DNA from: Paraglaciecola sp. 20A4
GTDB lineage: Bacteria; Pseudomonadota; Gammaproteobacteria; Enterobacterales; Alteromonadaceae
Reading direction: 5' to 3'
DNA: 64,000 nucleotides
NCBI RefSeq assembly: GCF_011378905.1
Contig: NZ_WTPY01000014.1
Span: 1-64,000, forward strand
Below, piece by piece: positions 18,536 through 27,847 of the stretch (positions within the stretch are counted from its first letter, which is position 1; every line of letters begins with the position of its first letter). A program made the translations under genes and the position numbers. The notes under the pieces are model-generated. The model had not been told where the DNA came from. It saw only the letters and a list, made by a program, of their open reading frames with translations, and searched no databases.

Positions 18536-18976
18536 TTACTCATTGGCTCGTATTATTTCGCATTCGATATGTGTTTCGCATGAAAGTGAATTATTAACCA
18601 GACATGACCCTTCGGCCTTCATCAGCAATTTTTCAGCTTTTTCGCTGTTTTCATTTGCAGGTATAAGCAACTTCACCTTCGAAATAACATGGGTGAACTG
18701 TACTTTGTGCTCTACTTTATTAAGCTCTCCGACAGATTCACATTCAATGGAAATCCATTCTAATTTTGACGCTCTGGCGATAGCTCTAAATGAAAGAATA
18801 AGGCAGTTTGAAACCGCTGCGATTAAAAGGTCTTCTGGTGACCATTTGTCTCCCGGTCCATTGAACTGTTTAGGGGGTGCTACTTCAATATTTGGTAATT
18901 GTTCAGCACTGGTCGTCAAATTTCCCACAGCTTTTCCTGCTGCTTTGACCTTGTATTGATGTGGTAAATCGCTCAT
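18536..18976 (-). CDS. OsmC-family protein
   Basis: A 146-residue OsmC/Ohr-fold protein with both redox cysteines in their usual settings: AAVSNCLILSF (about 53-63) and GSCLVNNSL (about 122-130). Members reduce organic hydroperoxides through these thiols. The SPEDLLIAAVSNC stretch matches the YhfA/OsmC-like branch. It is encoded alone and converges on the U32 gene. Confidence 0.85.
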   Translation of the reverse strand: MSDLPHQYKVKAAGKAVGNLTTSAEQLPNIEVAPPKQFNGPGDKWSPEDLLIAAVSNCLILSFRAIARASKLEWISIECESVGELNKVEHKVQFTHVISKVKLLIPANENSEKAEKLLMKAEGSCLVNNSLSCETHIECEIIRANE

Positions 18977-19121
18977 TGAAATTTATTCCTAAGTTGAATG
19001 TTACTACGACCTGACCTGCTAAAAAGAGTTATGCGCACAATGCGGCTGCACAATACTCAACTTAGCGTGTTAAATGTGTCAAATAAGTATCCTCGTAAAA
19101 ATGAAATTACTTACAATTATT

Positions 19122-19575
19122 TCACCAAACTAAACGCGCCTCGATTATCCCTATAGCATAACCTATGGCTAAATCTTCGGGATAATATTGTTCGAGGGTT
19201 TTCTTAATATCAGCAGATAATGAACTTGCATGGTAGTTTAAACATATTCCCTCAACGGCTTGCGTTCCTATATCGTTATTTATTATTAACAATTTCCGAG
19301 AAATGTAGAAGGGGAGGTGTGCTACTTTTTGCTTGATGCACGTCAAATTTAGCGAGTATAGTTCTTTCTAAAGTATCTGAACGGGCATGACTGGTATTTC
19401 TAGGTTTCGAACTAACTCGCCTACTGCTCCCACTGCATTGCTCAACTAATTCAGCACGTAAATCATGGGTTATTTTGGGTCCTTCAATTGAAAAAACCTT
19501 AATAGCATACTCAATAGCGCCAGATTGAATAGCCTCGTTTAATTCAGGCTTTAGGGGATCACTGAACATTTTCAC
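19122..19575 (-). pseudogene. Frameshifted hypothetical gene
   Basis: Two minus-strand frames overlap: 19276-19575 begins near FSDPLKPELNEAIQSGAI, and 19122-19346 ends with AIGYAIGIIEARLVW. Joining them with a single frameshift near 19330, close to a T run, would give one protein of about 150 residues. Neither half has a good ribosome site. The family was not recognised, so the case for a broken gene rests only on the arrangement of the frames. Confidence 0.35.
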
Positions 19576-20334
19576 GATAGTTATGGCTTCTTTTTTAGCT
19601 CGGGTTCAGTGGCCCAAGACTCAACTTTTGGCTGAAACGAGACGAAAAATAGCGTTACGCATATTGTCTCTCTAATCCGTGTGTCAGTTATTAATTTATC
19701 GAACTATTACGGTTAAATTATTTGTCTGAAGATCGCGATATTCCAAACCTTTACTCACAGAAAAACAGCCAGGAAAACTATCATCTGCTATTTTTCAGCG
19801 CCAGCCTTGAGCTACATCAATTTTCCAGCAAGGCCGCATAATTAAAAGGACACAGGTCTACGTCCATAAGAAAGTATTAAGCCACTATAATGAAGCAGTT
19901 GAAGTGATCGATTGGGCCAACTGAATATTCACATTACCGATGATGTCCTCACCCCTTTTTGCGTGTTTAATATCCGACTGTGTGCTTTTAAAAATAGTAA
20001 TCCTACGTTTATAAATATCTCTGAAAAGCTTCTTTAACCTACTTGAAGTACCTTTTTAAAGTAGGCTTTTAATCGCTTCATAAATCTAAACGTTATTAAA
20101 ATTATCAGTTTTTGAATTATTTGGTCTAAAGAATACAACAATAAACTGAGTGGTTAACTTACCTTAAACATGAGTTTACAACGCTATTTATAAGGTAAAT
20201 ATCCTAAATATCAATACGTTAGTTGTTTATCAACCCGTATCTACTCCTTGAATATTACAACCTTGACTTTGCTTATTGTTATAATAATATGTCATTAAGC
20301 TCATTCGACATTAAAATAATATAAAGGGGACATC
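19576..20334. other. Intergenic region upstream of the TonB receptor
   Basis: About 760 bases without a convincing gene. It is AT-rich towards the receptor and contains a short inverted repeat (CCTACT ... AGTAGG around 20038-20065) and a TATAAT-like element near 20279. It probably carries the regulatory region of the receptor gene; no operator was identified. Confidence 0.4.
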
Positions 20335-22530
20335 ATGAGTACGTTTATAAAGAAGGGGTACCTTGCTACCGCGATTGCTGCAGTCTTAGCGTCATCTATT
20401 TCTCCTGTTTTTGCGCAAGAAGCCGGAAAAACCGAAGGTGCTAAAGCTAAGGAACTAGAGAAAATTATAGTCACCGCGCAAAGACGTGCTCAGTCAATTC
20501 AGGAAGTCCCCGTTGCGGTTACCGCCATCGGTGCAGCCGACTTAGAGTTGAAACAAGTCACTAATGTATTGGACCTGCAATATGAAATTCCGAATATTAG
20601 TCTTGCGACTAATACAGGTACCGCCAGCGGTGCACGGATATTTTTACGTGGTGTTGGGGAAGATGAATCTCGAGTGTCTGCTGACCCTGCTGTGGGCGTT
20701 TACGTCGATGGAATATATGTTGGTCGTCAGGTCGGTGCGCTATTTGACTTAGTCGATTTAGAACGAGTAGAAGTGTTGCGGGGTCCTCAAGGTACGCTCT
20801 ATGGACGTAACTCGAACGGTGGCGCGATTAAACTCATTAGTAAAGCACCAGAGTTAAATGAAAATTACGGTTTAGTTAAAGCTACAGTAGGCAGTGATGG
20901 TCGTTTAGACGGGCGCTTTACCGGTAATTTGGGGATTTCGGATACGGCGGCGATCCGCGCAACTGTATTAAGTAAATCACGAGACGGTTTTCATACCGTT
21001 AATCCAAATGGTGATTTTGCGGATCAAGCCGGAACAGAAGCGGGTGAGAAAGACACCAAAGCATTTCGCATCGCCTTGTACAACGAGTTCAATGAAGACT
21101 GGACTATGAACTTGGCTTTTGATTACACCAAAGATAATTCGGATCCGGTGCCTGACAGTGTTGCCGAAGCACACGATGCAGATGATAATTTATTCACCAT
21201 TGAGCCTGTACCTGGTGTGACTTGCTCGGCGGCAACACCGGCTGCTTTTTTAAGCCTAGGGTGTTTCAATGACTATCGCAGCGAAGTTGAAACCAGCGGC
21301 GTATCGTTAAATGTACAAGGTCAAATTGGTGAATACGACATTAGCTTCCTGACTGGCTATCGCCAAATGGAAGATGACTTATCCAGTCGGATTGGTTTTC
21401 CCTACACACAGCAAACTGACCAAGACCAATTCAGTCAAGAAGTCACCTTGAGTTCTAATTACGAAGGGGCATTTAATTTTGTTACCGGCATTTACTACTT
21501 TACCGAAGATGTACAAATGGATTCGGTTTTTGTCTTTCCTTCCGAACTAGGAATTGAAACGGAAGCCTATGCTGCGTTTGTGCAAAGCACTTATGATTTT
21601 AACGAGACGCTAACCCTAACGACAGGTATTCGTTATACCGATGAAAGCAAAGAGATCGATGCCTTGATGCTTATCAGCGGTGGTAATCGTAATGAGCAAC
21701 TCGATTTTAGCAATACTACTTATAACATCGCGCTAAACAATCAGTTTACCAAAGATGTGATGGGCTACGTGTCTTACTCTACTGGCTTTAAAAGCGGTGG
21801 TTGGTCACCGGATTGTTTTGCTGTTCAAAGCGCCTGTTTTTTACCCGTTGAAGAAGAAGAGTTAGACGCGTTTGAAGTTGGCGTACGCAGTGATTTACTT
21901 GATAATCGTCTTCGTTTAAACGCAACGTATTTTTACAATAGTTACGACAATTTGCAAATAGCTTCCTCTGTGCCAGGGCTGGGTTTCACCCGCTTTAACG
22001 TGGACGAAACGAGAATCAGTGGATTTGAGTTAGAAGCTCTGTTTGAAGTAACTGAAAGCTTAACGGTGAATGTTACCTTAGGTACTATCGATGCTGAATA
22101 TAAAGAGCTCACACTGGCCCAAGCCGGCGGCTTAACCAACAACGGTTCAAGTCCTAGTTGCAACGGTGAAGTGTCGATCGAATGCGCCAAAGATCTAGAG
22201 CTCAAAAATGCACCTGATTACAAAGGTACCATTGGTTTTACTCACAGGATGCCTATCGGTGAGGGCTTGATTACAAGCCGTATAGATTTTTCGTTTGAAG
22301 ATGACTCATACAGTTTAGTCGCTAATGCGCCATCACATGCGCTTACTTCTGTGGGGACCATTATCAATGCTCGCATTGCTTACGAGCCAGACAGCGAAAA
22401 ATGGGCCGTAGCATTATGGGGTAAAAACCTCAGTGATGAAGTCTATGCAAGGGCAGCGGTTGCAGGAGATTTTACCCAATATGCGGCCGACCCGTTAACC
22501 TGGGGAGCTGATTTCGAATATCGTTTTTAA
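20335..22530 (+). CDS. TonB-dependent outer-membrane receptor
   Basis: A 731-residue TBDR. A signal peptide ends at about Ala27 (SPVFA/QEAG), followed by a TonB box-like IIVTAQRR and a plug domain (QEVPVAVTAIGAADLE ... RGPQGTLYGRNSNGGAIKL). The beta-barrel ends with FEYRF, the C-terminal phenylalanine of outer-membrane proteins. The plug is of the type often linked to uptake of aromatic or hydrophobic organic compounds rather than classic siderophores. It heads a run of catabolic genes (hydrolase, lipocalin-like protein) and is followed by a terminator, so it probably imports the substrate of that island. Confidence 0.85.
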   Translation: MSTFIKKGYLATAIAAVLASSISPVFAQEAGKTEGAKAKELEKIIVTAQRRAQSIQEVPVAVTAIGAADLELKQVTNVLDLQYEIPNISLATNTGTASGARIFLRGVGEDESRVSADPAVGVYVDGIYVGRQVGALFDLVDLERVEVLRGPQGTLYGRNSNGGAIKLISKAPELNENYGLVKATVGSDGRLDGRFTGNLGISDTAAIRATVLSKSRDGFHTVNPNGDFADQAGTEAGEKDTKAFRIALYNEFNEDWTMNLAFDYTKDNSDPVPDSVAEAHDADDNLFTIEPVPGVTCSAATPAAFLSLGCFNDYRSEVETSGVSLNVQGQIGEYDISFLTGYRQMEDDLSSRIGFPYTQQTDQDQFSQEVTLSSNYEGAFNFVTGIYYFTEDVQMDSVFVFPSELGIETEAYAAFVQSTYDFNETLTLTTGIRYTDESKEIDALMLISGGNRNEQLDFSNTTYNIALNNQFTKDVMGYVSYSTGFKSGGWSPDCFAVQSACFLPVEEEELDAFEVGVRSDLLDNRLRLNATYFYNSYDNLQIASSVPGLGFTRFNVDETRISGFELEALFEVTESLTVNVTLGTIDAEYKELTLAQAGGLTNNGSSPSCNGEVSIECAKDLELKNAPDYKGTIGFTHRMPIGEGLITSRIDFSFEDDSYSLVANAPSHALTSVGTIINARIAYEPDSEKWAVALWGKNLSDEVYARAAVAGDFTQYAADPLTWGADFEYRF

Positions 22531-22538
22531 TTTGATAT

Positions 22539-22572
22539 AAGCCCTTGCTCGCAAGGGCTTTATTCGTTTTCT
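22539..22572 (+). terminator. Intrinsic terminator after the TonB receptor
   Basis: Arms AAGCCCTTG and CAAGGGCTT pair around a short loop (22539-22560) and are followed by a T-rich stretch. It separates the receptor from the downstream hydrolase gene, perhaps allowing partial read-through. Confidence 0.75.
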
Positions 22573-22603
22573 TTGAAGTAGATTTACATTCTCGGGGGAT
22601 AAT

Positions 22604-23419
22604 ATGAGCAATCCTAAGGTGACACGACACTTTGCCGATGGTCAGTTCGGACAAATACATTACCGTATGGCAGGTAAGGCTTCGGCTAAACCTGCTATTG
22701 TGTGTTTGCATATGGTATCTAAATCGAGTCGTTCATATCAATACATTATGCCGTTTTTAGCCAAAGATCGGCTGGTGATAGCCATTGACTATCCAGGGTA
22801 CGGCGAGTCTAGCTTACCCCATGATGAATCTCAGGCGACGATTGAAAACTACGCCCGAGCGATGTGGCAAGTACTCGATCATCTCAATATTAAACTAGCT
22901 GATTTAGTGGGGTATCATACTGGATGTATGGTGTCGGTGTGTGCTGCTCGGCAATTCCCTTTACGGATTAACAAGGTTATTAATATTGCTGCGCCGATTT
23001 TTCAAGAGGAGGAAATTCAGCTGTTTTGCGATAAGTATGCTCCCTTGCCAATTGATGAAGCGGGTACGCGATTTATCATTATGTGGCAACGTATTCTCAA
23101 GCATCGCGGCCCCGGTATGACTTTGCAGATGTGCGCCGATTCCATGGCAGAAAATTTACGTTTTGGTGACGCTTACGAATGGGGGCACATGGCCGCTTTT
23201 CAGCATGCTAAACGCTATATTGAAAACATAAAACAACTATCTCAACCATTATTCGTGATGAATTTAAATGATGATATGCACGAGCACAGCAAACGGGTTG
23301 ATGAGTATTTGCAAAATGGTCTACGCAAAGACTATATGCACTGGGGAGCGGGATTTTTAGACGCGTATCCTGTGGATGTGGCAAATGAAATTATTTTTTT
23401 TCTTGAGGATGTCTCATGA
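22604..23419 (+). CDS. Alpha/beta-hydrolase fold protein with GxHTG elbow
   Basis: A 271-residue alpha/beta-hydrolase fold protein with the LHMVSKSS oxyanion region (35-42) and DYPGYGESS turn (62-70). The nucleophile elbow reads G-Y-H-T-G (103-107), with histidine where serine is normal, so it is not a standard serine hydrolase. It is related in layout to the gene at 2750, which has alanine there. A GGGGG ribosome site precedes the ATG, and the next gene overlaps its stop by four bases (ATGA). Role probably in processing the compound imported by the upstream receptor. Confidence 0.8.
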   Translation: MSNPKVTRHFADGQFGQIHYRMAGKASAKPAIVCLHMVSKSSRSYQYIMPFLAKDRLVIAIDYPGYGESSLPHDESQATIENYARAMWQVLDHLNIKLADLVGYHTGCMVSVCAARQFPLRINKVINIAAPIFQEEEIQLFCDKYAPLPIDEAGTRFIIMWQRILKHRGPGMTLQMCADSMAENLRFGDAYEWGHMAAFQHAKRYIENIKQLSQPLFVMNLNDDMHEHSKRVDEYLQNGLRKDYMHWGAGFLDAYPVDVANEIIFFLEDVS

Positions 23420-23871
23420 GCAATCCCCTTAGTAAACTTATGCCAGCGGTACTTGAACACGCAGGCATATGGCAAGGAACATACCGGCACATTAATACCC
23501 AAGGTGAAACCTTAGATTTTCATAAAAGTCAGGTTGAATGTGTATTTCCTGAAGAAGGTCCGGTGGTTTATATCCAACGAAATCAATTTACCTGGGATGA
23601 TGGGCGAGTATTCAACGTGGCGTTTGACGGTGTTATTCAGCACAACAAAATATACTGGGATACAGAAACGTTTAAGGGCTATGGTTGGGTCGCCAGCCCA
23701 AATATATTTTTACTTGAACTAGAACGTAAAGACGAACCTGGTGCTTGGTTTTACGAAAGCATTGTAATGGGTGCTGATAAAAAACATAGAGCCAGAACGT
23801 GGCACTGGTTTAAAGAAGGGGTGTGTTTTAAGCGAACGTTATGTGATGAACACTTACTGATAAGTGAGTAA
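23416..23871 (+). CDS. Lipocalin-like protein (DUF3598-type), putative
   Basis: A 151-residue soluble protein without signal peptide. The beta-rich pattern starting with GIWQGTYRHI and repeated aromatic residues recalls the DUF3598/lipocalin-like barrel that binds small hydrophobic ligands; this is recognition by eye and could be wrong. Its start overlaps the stop of the hydrolase, so the two are translationally coupled and likely work together, for example as ligand carrier or isomerase. Confidence 0.55.
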   Translation: MSNPLSKLMPAVLEHAGIWQGTYRHINTQGETLDFHKSQVECVFPEEGPVVYIQRNQFTWDDGRVFNVAFDGVIQHNKIYWDTETFKGYGWVASPNIFLLELERKDEPGAWFYESIVMGADKKHRARTWHWFKEGVCFKRTLCDEHLLISE

Positions 23872-24023
23872 ACGCTATGCTATGAGCGTATCAACTTCAT
23901 TTGATTAGTCCCAGACGAACGACACCGGGATAAACAATGCAAATATCGTTCTTAAGCAAGAAGGGCCAATCCAGGTGATTTGGCCCTTTTGCTTATGGTG
24001 ATACTGATTCGCTATAAAGGCGC

Positions 24024-24920
24024 TTAGCTAACGGGGCGCTCAAGTAATTCGATTAACTCACCTGCCGGACCGGTCGCTAAAATGACTTTTGCGCTGGGGT
24101 AGTAAGCGTTGTCTATATGGTGAATGGGCAATTTAAGCCGTTTTGCTGCAAACTCAATGTTATCCACCATACACGTGATCATCGCAATGCCTGAGGGCAA
24201 AGAGTCATTATTGAGCACGCTGAGCTGTGCGTTGGTTACCTGATCAATTTCAAATAAGCAATTACCCGCCAATTGCAGGGTGGCAACAGGGTATTGGTGT
24301 TCAATGTCGTGCCCCCAAGCATTATTTAATACCGTAACTTTGGTATCAAATTTTAAGCCTGTAACCTGATTTAACGCCTCATAAAAGGCGAGGCTAGCAT
24401 CGCGATTACGAGTACACAGTACAGGAATAAACAAACTGCCCGTGCGTGCTTGAGTCATGGGCAGGTTAAAAGGCGGCACTGGCTTATCGATTTGCGTGAT
24501 ATAGCTTACTTCATCACAGGGGCCAATGACCTGCATAGCTTTAATGGCATCGCTGATTTGTAAATAAGCGGGTTCGCCGATTATTTTAAATACGGTGGTA
24601 TCAATCTCTTTACGGATGACGTCTACGTTCGCTACGTTCACTTCTAGGGCCATCCAGCCTTGCGTTTTTAAAGGGGTAGTTGAAGTGCTGTTTCTGTCTT
24701 CTATAATGCGCAACCAAGCGTGGCCGTTAGCGGCAGCTAATATATGCATTGGGTTATTCAACAGAGCAGGGGCGTTCCACAAATCGCACATTTTTTGGGT
24801 GACGATGTCTTCGCTCACCAAGGTGTAACCCATGCCCGACTGGTATGAATGACTGGAAAATTTAAGATGAGGCGCTAACAACGTTGCGCCGACGACAGGA
24901 CCTAAAAGGGGATCACTCAT
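24024..24920 (-). CDS. VOC-superfamily (glyoxalase/dioxygenase-like) protein
   Basis: A 298-residue protein built from two beta-alpha-beta-beta-beta halves typical of vicinal-oxygen-chelate enzymes, with a C-terminal GPAGELIELLE strand that often supplies a metal-binding glutamate. Members include extradiol dioxygenases and glyoxalase I, but many are uncharacterised. The start at 24920 (MSDPLLG, AGAG upstream) is preferred to the TTG at 24944. It is divergent from the crotonase-thioesterase-DUF1838 genes and belongs to the same island by position. Confidence 0.7.
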   Translation of the reverse strand: MSDPLLGPVVGATLLAPHLKFSSHSYQSGMGYTLVSEDIVTQKMCDLWNAPALLNNPMHILAAANGHAWLRIIEDRNSTSTTPLKTQGWMALEVNVANVDVIRKEIDTTVFKIIGEPAYLQISDAIKAMQVIGPCDEVSYITQIDKPVPPFNLPMTQARTGSLFIPVLCTRNRDASLAFYEALNQVTGLKFDTKVTVLNNAWGHDIEHQYPVATLQLAGNCLFEIDQVTNAQLSVLNNDSLPSGIAMITCMVDNIEFAAKRLKLPIHHIDNAYYPSAKVILATGPAGELIELLERPVS

Positions 24921-25047
24921 ATTGTGCTCTTTGTTATGGGACAATTGCCAAATCGCAATTTAAAATTACGACGAATAGATGATAATTTGGCGTAACGCAT
25001 CGCACAACGCAACCTTGCGCTATACCGACACCGGAGCTTATTGATTT

Positions 25048-25827
25048 ATGTCAACAGTCACCTTGAATATTAAAGGCAAAGTCGCCTATTTAAACCTTAA
25101 CAGGCCAGAGAAATACAACGCGTTAACGCAAAATATGTGGCAAGCCATTGCAGATGCTTGCGATTCCCTCGCTGAGTCCCCGGCAGTGCGAGTTTTAGTG
25201 CTTGGTGCAGCAGGGGAAAAAGCATTTTGTGCTGGCGCTGATATAACTGAATTGCAAAGCATGTTAAGTAACCCACAGGCATTTGCCGCTAGCAACGACG
25301 TTGTGCAAGCAGCCCAGCAAAAATTAGCAGCACTGCCTTTTGCCACTATTGCCAAGATAAACGGCGTCTGTGTTGGTGGAGGTATGGGATTGGCCATGTG
25401 TTGTGATTTCAGAGTCGCAGTGACTGAGGCTAGCTTTGCCATTACGCCGTCAAAATTAGGATTGTTATACAGTGTGGCGGATACTAAACGCTTAGTGGAC
25501 TTAGTTGGTTTACCTAGATCCAAAGAGTTATTGTATTTGGGCAAAAAAATCGATGCCGCAACGGCTGCTCAATGGGCATTGGTTAATCACGTTGTAACAA
25601 GAACTGACTTAAATACAACCACAGATACCTTAGTGCAAGCGATACTCAACGTCAGCGCGTATTCAGTCAGTGGAACGAAGCGCTCGTTAGCTCATATATG
25701 TGCGCTAACGACTAATGAAGCCGAAACATTAGCTATTCAAGGCGTATTTGATAACGCATTTCACGGCGATGATTTTAAAGAAGGCGCTGCGGCCTTTACC
25801 GAAAAGCGTCCAGCAAGGTTTTTATAA
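25048..25827 (+). CDS. Enoyl-CoA hydratase/isomerase (crotonase) family protein
   Basis: A 259-residue crotonase. The CoA and oxyanion-hole motifs FCAGADI (60-66) and INGVCVGGGMG (104-114) are intact. The two glutamates of classical enoyl-CoA hydratase are missing: Gly114 stands at the Glu144-equivalent and Pro134 near the Glu164-equivalent (FAITPSKLG). It may therefore be an isomerase, hydrolase or C-C lyase rather than a hydratase. Its stop overlaps the ATG of the thioesterase gene. It probably handles a CoA ester in the island. Confidence 0.8.
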   Translation: MSTVTLNIKGKVAYLNLNRPEKYNALTQNMWQAIADACDSLAESPAVRVLVLGAAGEKAFCAGADITELQSMLSNPQAFAASNDVVQAAQQKLAALPFATIAKINGVCVGGGMGLAMCCDFRVAVTEASFAITPSKLGLLYSVADTKRLVDLVGLPRSKELLYLGKKIDAATAAQWALVNHVVTRTDLNTTTDTLVQAILNVSAYSVSGTKRSLAHICALTTNEAETLAIQGVFDNAFHGDDFKEGAAAFTEKRPARFL

Positions 25828-26243
25828 TGACGAATATTGAATTTGATAGTAGCTTTGTCCAATGCCAAAAGCAGGATGGTTTTTCGGCGCATATGGGGCC
25901 ATTTTTTGAGAAAAAAATCGAGGGTGTTATGCACCGTGCACTGAAAATTGAGGCTCATCATCTTAATCCTGAAGGGGTGGTACACGGAGGGGTAACACTG
26001 GCGTTTGCCGACTATATTATCTATCGCGCTATTGGGGATGAAATAGGCCATGACATTCGTTTTGCTACAATCAACTTAAACAGTAATTTGATTGCCGCAG
26101 GTAAAGAGGGCGACGTGTTGTATGGCGTCGGCAGCGTGGTGCGTAAAACCCGAAGCGTTATTTTTGCACAAGGACAAATATTCACTAATAAAAACATTAT
26201 TTTACAAGCAACCGGTGTGTGGAAAATCATAGGTGCTAATTGA
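25827..26243 (+). CDS. PaaI-type hotdog thioesterase
   Basis: A 138-residue hotdog-fold protein. The catalytic segment HLNPEGVVHGGVTLAFAD (51-68) has the HGG turn and the Asp of PaaI-like acyl-CoA thioesterases. These release CoA from aromatic or medium-chain acyl-CoAs that accumulate. It overlaps the crotonase stop codon (TAATG), so the two are co-translated; it probably hydrolyses a product or dead-end CoA thioester of the crotonase. Confidence 0.8.
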   Translation: MTNIEFDSSFVQCQKQDGFSAHMGPFFEKKIEGVMHRALKIEAHHLNPEGVVHGGVTLAFADYIIYRAIGDEIGHDIRFATINLNSNLIAAGKEGDVLYGVGSVVRKTRSVIFAQGQIFTNKNIILQATGVWKIIGAN

Positions 26244-26311
26244 TAATTCTCAATGCGCTAAAATTGGGATCACTTAGTCTAACTAAGGTCAAAAATAAGA
26301 GAATGGAATAC

Positions 26312-27223
26312 ATGAAAATACGTAAACTAGCATCACTCCTTTTGCTAGCAAGTGCCTCTTTTAGCAGTGCATTTGCCGCCACAAAAATTGATTTAAATAC
26401 GCCTGAGGGCGCCAATACCGCAATGCGTAAAATTCAATGTTCAACCATTGATGATAAGCCGGTATTTTATTGGTGGAAAGGCAAGGTTTTTTCACGTCGT
26501 CAAGGCGAAGTAGACAAACATATTTTTAATGTTGAAGGCATGAATGTACGTACCTGTGGCACGGTAGACGGTGGTAAAAAAGGTAAAGCCTACCGTTTAG
26601 TGACACGTGAGATTTTACTCTATACCGATAAAAAAACGGGTAAGCCATTAGATACCTGGGAAAACCCGTGGACCAATGAAATCGTTGATGTGCATCATGT
26701 GTTAAACGATCCTGTTAATCAGCCTCCTAGCTTCCCACGAAACGAAGACGGTAGTGCGTCACCTTGGAAACAAAAATTTGGCGGAGACATCAACGGTGAC
26801 TACTGGTGGATGACCTTCCCAGTTCCACTTTTTTATCATAATGACCTAGGTGGCGATTACCAGAAGCAAGTAGGCGGCGTATATCATGCCTCTGAGCTAT
26901 TTAACTTCTCTGGCGATCTGGATAGCCTCACAAGCAATGACAAAGATACCGCAGATGTGCACGTAGGTTGGGTACGTATTTCCGATTGGCTACCCTTTAT
27001 GATGATGAGCGGACGTGAAGGCTCTATCTATATACATACCGCGGGGCGCAAGGTTGAAAGTTTTGATGATATGGGAGAAGTAATGAAAACATTTATCAAC
27101 GAACATGCTCCTAAATACAAAACGCCCCCTCCAACCGATGATGACCGTCCAAATGAAACCAGCTGGACAGGCTATAAAAAAGTCGTTAAAGGCGAAGAGT
27201 TTACACGCCAGAGAGCGCAATAA
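26312..27223 (+). CDS. Secreted DUF1838-family protein
   Basis: A 303-residue exported protein. The signal peptide (MKIRKLASLLLLASASFSSA, cleavage about FA/ATK) is followed by a region rich in tryptophan and aromatic residues, resembling DUF1838, a family of unknown function seen in proteobacterial catabolic loci. The ATG at 26312 has GGA seven bases upstream and gives a clean signal peptide; longer in-frame starts at 26240 and 26303 exist. It lies about 70 bases after the thioesterase and ends at a terminator. A periplasmic enzyme or binding protein is plausible. Confidence 0.7.
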   Translation: MKIRKLASLLLLASASFSSAFAATKIDLNTPEGANTAMRKIQCSTIDDKPVFYWWKGKVFSRRQGEVDKHIFNVEGMNVRTCGTVDGGKKGKAYRLVTREILLYTDKKTGKPLDTWENPWTNEIVDVHHVLNDPVNQPPSFPRNEDGSASPWKQKFGGDINGDYWWMTFPVPLFYHNDLGGDYQKQVGGVYHASELFNFSGDLDSLTSNDKDTADVHVGWVRISDWLPFMMMSGREGSIYIHTAGRKVESFDDMGEVMKTFINEHAPKYKTPPPTDDDRPNETSWTGYKKVVKGEEFTRQRAQ

Positions 27224-27256
27224 AACGCTCTGATATAATAAGCGTCGCAAAGTTTA

Positions 27257-27287
27257 AAAAGGTTAGCTTCCACGCTAACCTTTTTTT
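27257..27287 (+). terminator. Intrinsic terminator after the DUF1838 gene
   Basis: Arms AAAAGGTTAGC and GCTAACCTTTT around a six-base loop, followed by a run of T residues. Confidence 0.85.
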
Positions 27288-27750
27288 ATGGCGTATTTCA
27301 TTGAGCTTTTAGGTGCTTAGTCGCGCCTATCACTGACTCAACATAAAGTTCACGCTTCGAAATCGAGTTAACTAATTTGCTTTCCTGTTTAATATCCAAA
27401 ACAGCCTGTCGTGAAGTCTATTAAAGATTGCGCCACCATTGAATAGCTAATAACACCGCAAAATGAAGCCACTGAGTGAACGGTCATAGCGTCAACGAGT
27501 AAGCATTTTTTTAATACGCCTGAATATGTGATTAAAAACCGGAAATGGTTCGATATACCAAAAGGCATTCTCACTCGGCCATGATAAACGCAAATGCAGT
27601 TTGGTTCTTGTTTTGACAACCCGAATCAGTTTTGTTCATCGGTAGCATCCTTATACATGTCCGAGTGGAATCATCACCTATTCTGTTGGTATGCAAATAG
27701 AATCGATGGACAGAAAATTTTTGGTGAAATTTCAAAGGAGGGGGCAACAA
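27288..27750. other. Gap without recognisable gene
   Basis: About 460 bases between the DUF1838 terminator and a small leader ORF. Short interrupted open stretches occur on both strands (for example HFFNTPEYVIKNRKWFDIPK in one plus frame near 27505-27564), which could be decayed coding sequence. No family was recognised and no RNA gene was seen. Confidence 0.3.
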
Positions 27751-27846
27751 ATGATATATAACAATCAAACTATGGCTGAGACACATACAATACCGCTATC
27801 ATATTGGAAACGTTACTCATCCTATCTAGCAGCAAGTCGAGGTTAA
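27751..27846 (+). CDS. Small ORF (31 codons) ahead of the FMN reductase
   Basis: A 31-residue open frame starting MIYNNQTMAETHTIPLSYW. It has a very strong ribosome site (AAAGGAGGGGG, six bases before ATG), and its TAA is one base before the ATG of the NADPH-dependent FMN reductase. It may be a leader peptide or small protein translationally coupled to the reductase. It has no membrane segment and no recognised family. Confidence 0.5.
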   Translation: MIYNNQTMAETHTIPLSYWKRYSSYLAASRG

Positions 27847-27847
27847 T

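Noticed and set aside
20255-20290. Sigma70-like promoter before the TonB receptor
   Set aside because: A TATAAT-like element exists, but no -35 box with acceptable spacing was found.
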